From Nocardia sp. CC227C (GTDB taxonomy: Bacteria > Actinomycetota > Actinomycetes > Mycobacteriales > Mycobacteriaceae): a stretch of 64,000 nucleotides of DNA. The DNA is taken from the NCBI RefSeq assembly GCF_030767025.1, contig NZ_JASITE010000021.1, positions 1-64,000 on the forward strand, written 5' to 3'. How positions within the stretch are numbered: position 1 is the stretch's first letter; each line of letters starts with the position of its first letter. A program made the translations under genes and the position numbers. The notes under the pieces were generated by a model. It did not search any database. It was not told the DNA's origin and saw nothing but the letters and a program-made list of their open reading frames with translations. Positions 43,576 through 50,340 of the stretch are shown in pieces.

Positions 43576-44108
43576 GCGCCGCGCAGCTCCGCCGCGCCGA
43601 AGGACACATCGAACCGGTCGCACCAGATCGACACGCTGCGCAGCGTGGACAGGTCGGCGTCGGCGGGAATCTCGTAGTTCTGACTGCCCTTGTTGCCCTT
43701 GAGCTTTCCGAGACTGACGAAGGCGCCGTCGTCGAAGACGCCCCACCCGTCGCGGCCGGGCAGCACCGGGGCGTCGCTGAGCCAGACGAACAGGGCCGGT
43801 CCGTCCGAGGTGTCGAGGTCCTCCAACCGCAGTACGCGCTGACCGCCACCGACGTCGAGCACCCGCAGCGTCCCGGTGGTGGCGTGCTCGTGGGAGATGA
43901 ACTCACCGGTGTAGAGCGTGCGCGGCGCGGCGGGTGTCGCCCCCGGGGTGACCGGAGCGTCCACCGTGGGCGCGGCCTCCACGACCGTCGTGTTGGTGAA
44001 CAGCCGCCAGGGCTGGAACAGCGCCAGCCCGATACCGAGCGCGATCACCAAGACCGCCGCCACCGCCCAGGTGATCGGCGATCGGCCGATTCTGCGTACC
44101 GACACCAT
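43572..44108 (-). CDS. DM13-domain membrane-anchored protein
   Basis: 178 aa. Short cytosolic N-terminus, one membrane segment (ITWAVAAVLVIALGIGLALF, residues about 11-30), then an extracytoplasmic DM13-like domain: YTGEFISHEHATTGTLRVLDV, LRLEDLDTSDGPALFVWLSDA, LGKLKGNKGSQNYEIPADAD, SVSIWCDRFDVSFGAAEL. The Cys in SIWCDRF is the conserved one; DM13 domains are proposed to take part in electron transfer. The start at 44108 has GGAGG 7 bases upstream; the frame remains open to 44168 without a better site. Complete gene inside an otherwise decayed stretch. Confidence 0.85.
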   Translation of the reverse strand: MVSVRRIGRSPITWAVAAVLVIALGIGLALFQPWRLFTNTTVVEAAPTVDAPVTPGATPAAPRTLYTGEFISHEHATTGTLRVLDVGGGQRVLRLEDLDTSDGPALFVWLSDAPVLPGRDGWGVFDDGAFVSLGKLKGNKGSQNYEIPADADLSTLRSVSIWCDRFDVSFGAAELRGA

Positions 44109-44307
44109 GTCACAACCTCCGTTTTCCCCGTTCGCGCATTCGCTGCCTCGATTCAACCGCGTCGGCACGGCCGCAGCGTCACCCCGAAGCAGTTCGTCAC
44201 ACCTTCGTCATACCTCGGTGCGGGCCGCGCCCGTCCCGATAGAAACGCTTACGTAGCTACGCTAAAGTATCTACGTCTCGAAGACGTTCCCCCCGAAAGG
44301 ATTCCGG

Positions 44308-44782
44308 CCATGGCCGGATCGAGGAAATGCCAGAAGTATTCCGGATCCTGCGTCACCGGACTCAGCGAAAGCCCGACGAATTTCATTTCCGGGTCGAGTT
44401 CCCGCAGTCGTTCCACCACCGCGTCGTAGAGGCGGGTGTACATCTGCGGTGACAACCGGTGACCGATGTCGGGTTCGCAGAGCACCTCCCAGTAGGCGAA
44501 GCGGTGCCGCCGCCCGGAGTCGTGGTGTACCCCGAACTGGTCGGTGAACCCGCCGGCCAGATACCAGCGGCCGATGCGCTCGAAGTGCTGGGCGACCTCG
44601 GTGAGGGTGGGATCGCGAAATTCGTTGACCTGCTCGTAATCCCAATGTATCGCCGCCGGATCATCGTGGAGCGCGACGGGTTGCGTGGTGTGGAACATCC
44701 AGGTGGGGATGGTGGCGAAATTCGCCACCACGGGCCTTCCCGCAGTGGCCACCAGGCAGTCGTCCATGAACGAGATCGGTTC
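44308..44782 (-). pseudogene. Glycoside hydrolase remnant, central part (GH39-like)
   Basis: Reading on the minus strand, ATAGRPVVANFATIPTWMF, HWDYEQVNEFRDPTLTEVAQ, IGRWYLAGGFTDQFGVHH, FAYWEVLCEPDIGHRLSPQ and KFVGLSLSPVTQDPEYFWHF match the (beta/alpha)8 core of GH39-like hydrolases. The usual WEVLNEPD acid/base motif reads WEVLCEPD, losing the conserved Asn. N-terminal strands are missing before about 44782 and the nucleophile half is missing after about 44310, where the frame runs into unrelated codons and stops at 44249. The matching C-terminal part lies on the opposite strand immediately to the right. Confidence 0.65.
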
Positions 44783-44792
44783 CTTCGCGCCG

Positions 44793-44945
44793 GATGTCAT
44801 GAATCCCGAACCCGATATCCCGCACGACTACTGGACACTCGGCGGCGCAGTGATCGCCTACCTGTGGTCGCGGCTGACCGAACTCGGCATCGATATCGTC
44901 GGCGTGGCCGAATTCATCGACTATCCGGGCATGATCGCGGGAACC
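44793..44945 (+). pseudogene. Glycoside hydrolase remnant, C-terminal part, inverted
   Basis: On the plus strand, MNPEPDIPHDYWTLGGAVIA, YLWSRLTELGIDIVGVAEF and IDYPGMIAGT match the segment that follows the catalytic core in the same GH39-like proteins (PDSYWNL-type helix, GIDVVGESQ-type strand). It begins within about 10 bases of the minus-strand remnant and reads the opposite way, so an inversion breakpoint lies at about 44783-44792. It ends abruptly at about 44945, where a TetR remnant begins in another frame. Confidence 0.6.
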
Positions 44946-44946
44946 T

Positions 44947-45186
44947 GTCTTCGAACCGGCGGGCGGCCGCTTCACCAGCACGGTCCTGCATCATTACGCG
45001 GCGCTCGGGCGCATCGATCCGCGGCGGCTGACACCCGTGGTCATCGACATCGGCGAGGCACTGGTGCTCGAGATCGCCTTCGATTCCGGCACCCGCCCCG
45101 ACGAGCGGACCCTCACCGATATCGTCGACCAGGCCATCCTGCCCGCCGTGGGCGTCACCGCGCCCAGCGCTCCGGAGGGGACTTGA
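44947..45186 (+). pseudogene. Remnant of a TetR-family C-terminal domain
   Basis: The frame ending at TGA 45184-45186 reads GGRFTSTVLHHYAALGRIDP, RRLTPVVIDIGEALVLEIAF and DERTLTDIVDQAILPAVGVT, typical of the C-terminal helices of TetR regulators. The N-terminal HTH is absent; upstream the frame meets the glycoside hydrolase remnant. The stop codon lies within the operator of the next gene. Confidence 0.55.
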
Positions 45187-45213
45187 CTTCAGGTGGGCCT
45201 GAAGTCGCATGCT
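45183..45213 (+). promoter_or_regulatory. MerR-type promoter/operator
   Basis: TTGACT (45183-45188) and CATGCT (45208-45213) are 19 bases apart, the long spacer typical of MerR-regulated promoters. Inside the spacer lies a perfect dyad GACTTCAGG-TGGG-CCTGAAGTC (45185-45206). A start site 7 bases after the -10 would fall at 45220-45221, on the GTG of the MerR gene, predicting a leaderless transcript. Confidence 0.7.
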
Positions 45214-45220
45214 GTTCGGT

Positions 45221-45679
45221 GTGACCGCCTCCTCGACCATCGGTGATCTGGCCGCGCGCTTCGGCTTGGCCACCCATGTGCTGCGGCATTGGGAGGATCT
45301 GGGACTGCTTGCGCCGGAGCGGGATTCGGCTGGTCGACGGCGGTATCGGGAGGTCGACGCCGAGACGGTCACCATGATTCTGCTGGGCAAGGAGATCGGG
45401 TTGTCGCTCGCCGACATCCGGGCGCTGTTCACCGAGGCGCCGGATCGGGAGTCGCGGCGGGCGCTGTTGCGCGCGCATCGTGATCGGCTGGCCGAGCGGT
45501 TGGCGCGCACGCGCGCCGCGCTGGATTCGCTCGATCACGCCCTCGAATGCGGTACCGAGGACTTCCGCACCTGCCCGAAATTCCGCGCGCAGGTGGCGGC
45601 GGCCCTCACCCTCACGTCCGGGTCGCCGGATCGGTCGCGGCATCGCAATGCACACGCGGAGAGTGGATTACGGCGGTGA
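45221..45679 (+). CDS. MerR-family transcriptional regulator
   Basis: 152 aa. TIGDLAARFGLATHVLRHWEDLGLL and GRRRYREVDAETVTMILLGKEIGLSLADIRALF are the winged-helix features of MerR, followed by a coiled-coil dimerisation helix (RRALLRAHRDRLAERLARTRAALDSL...) and Cys152/Cys-type residues (HALECGTEDFRTCPKFR) resembling the C-terminal pair found in metal- or redox-sensing members. The GTG at 45221 is chosen over ATG 45209 because the ATG lies in the -10 box of the MerR-type promoter. Immediately downstream lies a TspO fragment, once perhaps its target. Confidence 0.85.
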   Translation: MTASSTIGDLAARFGLATHVLRHWEDLGLLAPERDSAGRRRYREVDAETVTMILLGKEIGLSLADIRALFTEAPDRESRRALLRAHRDRLAERLARTRAALDSLDHALECGTEDFRTCPKFRAQVAAALTLTSGSPDRSRHRNAHAESGLRR

Positions 45680-45690
45680 GAACCAGGTAG

Positions 45691-45852
45691 GTGGCCTTCG
45701 CGGAGATTCTCGTGCTGCTGGCCGCCCTCGTCGCCACCATCGCGCTGTTCGCGCGCCGCCGTCGCTGGGCCGCCGGATTGCTCGTACCCTGTCTGCTGTG
45801 GACCGTCTTCGCGGCGGCGCTGGATCTCGCCGTCCGGCAGCTGAACACCTGA
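45691..45852 (+). pseudogene. C-terminal fragment of a TspO/MBR-family membrane protein
   Basis: 53 codons from GTG 45691: VATIALFARRRRWAAGLLVP, then CLLWTVFAAALDLAVRQLN. This matches the last two helices of TspO (LLVPYLAWVxFAxxLNxxIxxLN). The first three helices, with the Trp-rich cholesterol/porphyrin-binding face, are missing. It might still be made as a small two-helix membrane peptide, but a decayed gene is the simpler reading given its surroundings. Confidence 0.6.
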
Positions 45853-45915
45853 CGGCGCACACCTGAGCGGGACAACCGAGCGTACGGGGTACGACCGACC
45901 GGAAGAGGTGAGCGC

Positions 45916-47370
45916 GTGCGTTGTGTGATCTTCGGGGCGACCGGCTACATCGGCGGCCGACTGGTGCCGGAACTGCTGCGCCGCGGCCATACCGTGCGGG
46001 TGCTGGTCCGCAGTCCGGAGAAGCTCGCCGAGGTGCCCTGGCGCGACCGGGTGGAGGTGCGCACCGGCGACGTCACCGATCCCGAGGCGGTGGACAGCGC
46101 GCTCGCGGATCAGGACGTCCTCTACTACCTCATCCACTCGCTGAACCGCACCGACTTCGAGGAGGTGGACCGGCGCGCCGCCGAACTCGCCGCCGCCGGT
46201 GCCGGGCGCGCCGGGCTGCGGCGCATCGTCTATCTCGGCGGCATCACCCCCGACGGCCAGCGGCTGTCGCGGCATCTGCGCTCCCGCGCCGAGGTGGGGG
46301 ATATCCTGCTGGCCGGGCCGACGCCCACCCTGGTGCTGCGCGCCGGGGTGATCATCGGATCGGGTTCGGCCAGCTTCGAGATGCTGCGGTATCTGACCGA
46401 GCGGCTGCCGGTCATGGTCACCCCGCGCTGGGCGCGCAATCGCATCCAGCCGATCGCGGTCCGCGACGTCCTGCACTATCTGGTGGCGGCCGCCGAGCTG
46501 CCGGACACGGTGTCGGGCGCTTTCGATATCGGCGGGCCCGATGTGCTGACCTACGTGGACATGATGCACGGCTACGCCGCCGTCGCCGGACTCGCCCGCC
46601 GGGTGATCGTGCCGGTGCCGGTGCTGACCCCCTGGCTGTCGGCGCAGTGGGTGAACCTGGTGACCCCGGTCCCCCGCTCCATCGCCGTGCCGCTGATGGA
46701 ATCGCTGATCAACGACGTGGTGTGCCGCGACGCCGCCGTCGACGACCACATTCCCCCGCCGCCGGAGGGGCCGACCGGCTATCGCCGCGCGGTCGAGCTG
46801 GCGCTGGCCCGCATCAAGGATCTCGACGTGCCCACCCGCTGGTCGGACGCGGGTGCGCCCTCCGATCCGCTGCCCACCGATCCGGACTGGTCCGGCGGCA
46901 CCGTCTACACGGATGTGCGCGAACTGGCCACCACCGCCGACCCCGACCGGCTCTGGGCGGTGATCGAGGCGATCGGCGGGGAGAACGGGTGGTACTCGTT
47001 TCCCCTGGCGTGGTCGCTGCGCGGCTGGATCGACCGGCTCGCCGGCGGCGTGGGGCTGCGGCGCGGCCGCCGCGACCCACACCGCCTGCGCCCCGGCGAG
47101 GCCCTGGACTGGTGGCGCGTCGAGCACATCGAGCGGCCGCACCTGCTGCGCCTGCGCGCCGAGATGCGGGTGCCCGGACGCGCCTGGCTGGAACTGTCCG
47201 TCGAACCCGGGGCCGGGGGCGGCGCCGTGTACCGGCAACGCGCCGTCTTCGAACCGCACGGGTTCGCCGGACAGCTGTACTGGAAGTCCATCGCACCGTT
47301 CCACGCCGTGATCTTCGGCGGCATGGCCCGCAATATCACCGGGACCGCCGAACGCGCACCGGTGGCCTGA
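45916..47370 (+). CDS. NAD(P)-binding SDR protein with C-terminal DUF2867 domain
   Basis: 484 aa. Residues 1-290 are an atypical SDR/NmrA-like Rossmann domain: CVIFGATGYIGGRLVPELLRRGH, then VRTGDVTDPEAVDSAL, DVLYYLIHSLN, RIVYLGGITPDGQ, LRAGVIIGSGSASFEMLRYL. Residues about 320-480 are a DUF2867 domain (VYTDVRELATTADPDRLWAV, GGENGWYSFPLAWSLRGWID, DWWRVEHIERPHLLRLRAEM, YWKSIAPFHAVIFGGMARNI). This two-domain form is common in mycolic-acid actinobacteria; function not established. The GTG start at 45916 is the first codon of the Rossmann strand; GGAAGAGG lies upstream. Confidence 0.85.
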   Translation: MRCVIFGATGYIGGRLVPELLRRGHTVRVLVRSPEKLAEVPWRDRVEVRTGDVTDPEAVDSALADQDVLYYLIHSLNRTDFEEVDRRAAELAAAGAGRAGLRRIVYLGGITPDGQRLSRHLRSRAEVGDILLAGPTPTLVLRAGVIIGSGSASFEMLRYLTERLPVMVTPRWARNRIQPIAVRDVLHYLVAAAELPDTVSGAFDIGGPDVLTYVDMMHGYAAVAGLARRVIVPVPVLTPWLSAQWVNLVTPVPRSIAVPLMESLINDVVCRDAAVDDHIPPPPEGPTGYRRAVELALARIKDLDVPTRWSDAGAPSDPLPTDPDWSGGTVYTDVRELATTADPDRLWAVIEAIGGENGWYSFPLAWSLRGWIDRLAGGVGLRRGRRDPHRLRPGEALDWWRVEHIERPHLLRLRAEMRVPGRAWLELSVEPGAGGGAVYRQRAVFEPHGFAGQLYWKSIAPFHAVIFGGMARNITGTAERAPVA

Positions 47371-47428
47371 CCGGCCCCGCCGACGAGAACCCCTATCGGC
47401 CAGCGGTTCCACTGGCCAAGGAGATGTC

Positions 47429-47484
47429 GACGAGATCCGGTCGACGGGATTCGGTCAGCGAGATCCGATCAGCGGAATCCGGTC
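47429..47484. repeat. Four tandem 14-bp degenerate repeats between convergent genes
   Basis: Consecutive 14-base units GACGAGATCCGGTC, GACGGGATTCGGTC, AGCGAGATCCGATC and AGCGGAATCCGGTC fill 47429-47484 and touch the stop codon of the acyl-CoA dehydrogenase gene. There are no spacers, so this is a minisatellite rather than a CRISPR. Confidence 0.8.
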
Positions 47485-48772
47485 ACAGGTTTCCGACCGT
47501 GTGCTCGAGCCGCTGGGCGACCAGCTCCCGCGCTTTCTCACGCAGCGCCGGACGGTAGCCGCTCGGGTACACCGGATCGCCGGGCTCGTAGGTCTTCAGG
47601 ATCTCCTTGGCCAGGGTGATCTTGTGCACCTCGGTGGGACCGTCCGCGATCGCCATGACCTGGGCGTAGTTCATCATGTCCACGAACGGCAGATCGGTGC
47701 TGACGCCGATGGCCCCGTGCAGGTGCATGGCGCGCTGGGCGATGTCGTGCATGACCTTCGGCATGGCCACCTTGATGGCGGCGATATCGTGGCGAACCTT
47801 GCGGTAGTCCTGTTCGGAGTCGATCCGCCAGGCGGTGCGCAGCACCAGCAGCCGGAACTGCTCCATCTCGATCCACGCTTCGGCGATCTTCTCCTGCGTC
47901 ATCTGCATGCCGCCGAGCACGCCCTTGCGCATGGGCCGGGAGACGGCGCGCTCGCACATCATGTCGAAGGCCTTGCGCACCATGGCGACCGTGCGCATGG
48001 CGTGGTGCACGCGACCGCCGCCCAAGCGGGTCTGGGCCACGATGAAGCCGAGACCCTCCTCGCCGAGCAGTGCGTCGGCGGGCACGCGCACATCGGTGAA
48101 GCGCAGGTGTCCCTCGTTCTCGCTGAAGCCGGGGACGGTGAAGTTCTTCACGATCTCCAGACCGGGGGCGTCGGCGGGGACGATGAACATGGACAGCCGC
48201 CGGTGCGGTTCGGCGTCCGGATCGGTGACCGCCATGACGATGTGGAAGGTGGCGAATTCGGCGGCGGAGTTGAACCACTTCTCGCCGTTGATGACCCAGT
48301 CGTCGCCGTCGCGCACCGCACGGGTCTTGAAGGCCGTGGGATCGGAGCCGCCGGTGGGCTCGGTCATCACATAGCAGGAGCCGATCTCACCGTCGAGCAG
48401 CGGTCGCAGGTACCGGGCCTGCTGCTCGGGCGTGCCGAAGTGGGCGAGGATCTCGGCATTGCCGGAATCCGGTGCCTGACAGCCGAATACCAGCGGAGCC
48501 CACTTGGAGGTGCCGATGACCTCGTTGAGCAGGGCCAGTTTGAGCTGGCCGTAGCCGGGGCCGCCGAGTTCGGGGCCGAGGTGGCAGGCCCACAGGCCCT
48601 GCTCCTTCACCTTCTCCTGCAACGGTTTCATCAGCGCCCGGATCTCGGGGTTGGCGCGGTCGTAGGGTTCCGGGTAGAGCAGGTCGAGCGGCTCGACCTC
48701 GTTCCGCACGAAATCGGCCACCCAGTCCAGCTTCCGCTGGTACTCCGGGTCGGTCTCGAAATCCCAAGCCAT
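47483..48772 (-). CDS. Acyl-CoA dehydrogenase
   Basis: 429 aa, FAD-dependent dehydrogenation of acyl-CoA. CYVMTEPTGGSDPTAFKTRAV and WVINGEKWFNSAAEFATFHIV form the FAD/substrate-binding sheet; RLGGGRVHHAMRTVAMVRKAF and MHLHGAIGVSTDLPFVDMMNYAQVMAIADGPTEVHK mark the C-terminal helical domain. Length and the HHAMR motif resemble the ACAD10/11-type and medium- or branched-chain group; a catalytic Glu cannot be assigned by eye. Starts 10 bases after the TetR gene ends, so it is the last gene of an SDR-TetR-ACAD operon. Confidence 0.92.
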   Translation of the reverse strand: MAWDFETDPEYQRKLDWVADFVRNEVEPLDLLYPEPYDRANPEIRALMKPLQEKVKEQGLWACHLGPELGGPGYGQLKLALLNEVIGTSKWAPLVFGCQAPDSGNAEILAHFGTPEQQARYLRPLLDGEIGSCYVMTEPTGGSDPTAFKTRAVRDGDDWVINGEKWFNSAAEFATFHIVMAVTDPDAEPHRRLSMFIVPADAPGLEIVKNFTVPGFSENEGHLRFTDVRVPADALLGEEGLGFIVAQTRLGGGRVHHAMRTVAMVRKAFDMMCERAVSRPMRKGVLGGMQMTQEKIAEAWIEMEQFRLLVLRTAWRIDSEQDYRKVRHDIAAIKVAMPKVMHDIAQRAMHLHGAIGVSTDLPFVDMMNYAQVMAIADGPTEVHKITLAKEILKTYEPGDPVYPSGYRPALREKARELVAQRLEHTVGNL

Positions 48773-48782
48773 GGTCAGCCTT

Positions 48783-49415
48783 TCACTTGTTCGCGGCCGG
48801 TGCCGCGACACCGTCGAGGATGGTGGTGATGAGAATGTCGGCGATCTCGTCGGGGGTGCGCGCGCCGTCGGGGCGATACCAGCGGCTGACCATGTTCAGC
48901 ATGGCCACCACGCTGTTGGTGACGACGTGATCGTTGGTGCCCAGCGCTCCGGCGCGGTGGCCCTCGTCGAAGACGCGCTGCCAGCAGCCCTGAATGGCCT
49001 CGCGCAGCCGCTGGAGGTCGGCCTCGCGTTCGGCGGTGAGCGCCCCGGCGTCGCGCAGGGCGATGGTCACCTCGTGCTGGTGCTCGATGATCAGGCGCAC
49101 GTGGTCGCGAATCAGGGTGCGCAGCTTGTCGACCGGCGCGGCGTCACGCTCGGCGACGGCCGCGGCGGCGTCCAGCATGAGCTGGGTGTAGGTGCGCCGG
49201 ATCTGGAAGAGCAGTTCCTCCTTGGAGCCGATGTGGTAGTACAGCGCGCCGCGCTGGATCCCGGCCCGGTCGCCGATCTCGCCGACCCCGGTGGCATGGA
49301 ATCCCTTCTCCGCGAACAGCTCCACGGCCGCGCGCATGATCCGCTCCCGGGTCTCCCCCGGGCTCGCCTCCGAGGCGGGGGGTCGTCCGCGCCGCCGCGC
49401 CGGCGCCGCGGTCAT
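48783..49415 (-). CDS. TetR-family transcriptional regulator
   Basis: 210 aa. An Arg/Pro-rich start (MTAAPARRRGRPP) leads to the HTH ERIMRAAVELFAEKGFHATGVGEIGDRAGIQRGALYYHIGSKEELL; the ligand domain includes RLIIEHQHEVTIALRDAG and RWYRPDGARTPDEIADILI, as in TetR regulators of lipid or acyl-CoA catabolism (KstR2/FadR-like C-terminus). ATG 49415 overlaps the SDR stop (ATGA). The likely operator is the GTACATT-A-AATGTAC palindrome upstream of the SDR gene. Confidence 0.9.
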   Translation of the reverse strand: MTAAPARRRGRPPASEASPGETRERIMRAAVELFAEKGFHATGVGEIGDRAGIQRGALYYHIGSKEELLFQIRRTYTQLMLDAAAAVAERDAAPVDKLRTLIRDHVRLIIEHQHEVTIALRDAGALTAEREADLQRLREAIQGCWQRVFDEGHRAGALGTNDHVVTNSVVAMLNMVSRWYRPDGARTPDEIADILITTILDGVAAPAANK

Positions 49416-50158
49416 CGCCAGCCGCCGTCGAGGGACAAGGTCGCCCCGGTGCAGAACGCGGAGGCGTCGGAGGCGAAGAACAGTGCGGCCCCGACGATAT
49501 CGCCCGGGACGCCGATCCGCCCGAGCGCGTTGTGCTGGGCGAGATGGTCGCGCATCTCCTGCGGCCACGCCTTGGCGATATCGGTGTCGAAGGCCCCGCA
49601 GCGAATGGTGTTGACCCGCACCGCCGGGCCGTAGGTCTGCGCCAGCCCGCCGGTGAGTGCCTCCAGTCCGGCCTTGGCCGCCGCGTAGGGCACCGCGAGG
49701 GGTTCGGGTTTCGCGGCCTCGATGGAGGAGATGTTGATGATCGAGCCGCCGCCCGCGGCCGCCATGCGCGGACCGATGAGCGCGGACAGCCGGAACGCAC
49801 CCTTGAGGTTGGTGGCGATCACCTTGTCGAACATGGCCTCGGTGACCTGGTCCAGGCTCGGGTACAGCAGGGACATGCCCGCGTTGTTGACCAGCACGTC
49901 GACCGCGCCGAATTCCGCGTACACGGTGTCGACCAGAGTGTCGGACTGTTCCCAGACGCCGACATTGCAGGCCACCGGCAGTGCCCGCACGCCGTATTTC
50001 GCGCGGATCTCGGCGGCCAGGGTCTCGCACGCGTCGAGTTTGCGGCTGGCGATCACCACGTGGGCTCCGGCATCGGCGAAGGCGTGCACCATCTCCCGGC
50101 CCAGCCCGCGGCTGCCGCCGGTGACCACGGCGACCTTGTCCGACAAGGGCTTTCCCAT
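49412..50158 (-). CDS. Short-chain dehydrogenase/reductase
   Basis: 248 aa. TGGSRGLG at residues 13-20, NNAG, Ser in INISSIEAAKPEP, catalytic Tyr and Lys in PYAAAKAGLEAL and the C-terminal CTGATLSLDGGWR identify a classical SDR. First gene of an operon with TetR and acyl-CoA dehydrogenase genes, suggesting oxidation of a hydroxyacyl- or steroid-like acyl-CoA. ATG 50158 is taken; the frame is open to 50230 but that stretch contains the operator and promoter elements. Confidence 0.92.
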   Translation of the reverse strand: MGKPLSDKVAVVTGGSRGLGREMVHAFADAGAHVVIASRKLDACETLAAEIRAKYGVRALPVACNVGVWEQSDTLVDTVYAEFGAVDVLVNNAGMSLLYPSLDQVTEAMFDKVIATNLKGAFRLSALIGPRMAAAGGGSIINISSIEAAKPEPLAVPYAAAKAGLEALTGGLAQTYGPAVRVNTIRCGAFDTDIAKAWPQEMRDHLAQHNALGRIGVPGDIVGAALFFASDASAFCTGATLSLDGGWR

Positions 50159-50203
50159 ACACCCACACCTTCGCGTCCGCGAACAACAGAAATGTTCTGC
50201 CCA

Positions 50204-50218
50204 GTACATTAAATGTAC
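50204..50218. promoter_or_regulatory. Palindromic operator between SDR operon and glcB
   Basis: GTACATT-A-AATGTAC is a perfect 15-base palindrome 46 bases upstream of the SDR start, fitting a TetR operator; CAGAA-ATG-TTCTG (50187-50199) is a second perfect palindrome. The 182-base gap also has to hold the glcB promoter, which reads to the right. Confidence 0.65.
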
Positions 50219-50340
50219 CGGCCGATACAATCAAGACCGGTGACACATCCGGAAGTGCGGGCCGCCGCCGCCCACCACATACCCGCGAGTAACATGACGG
50301 GCGTACTTTTTCCACCCGGCTTCTCGAAATGAGGCATTAG

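Noticed and set aside
44685..45224. 179-codon plus-strand open frame as one gene
   Set aside because: Only the middle (about 44793-44945) looks like protein; the left is the complement of the hydrolase remnant and the right shifts out of the TetR remnant frame.
47429..47484. CRISPR-like array
   Set aside because: The 14-bp units are directly adjacent, with no spacers and no cas genes anywhere in the window.
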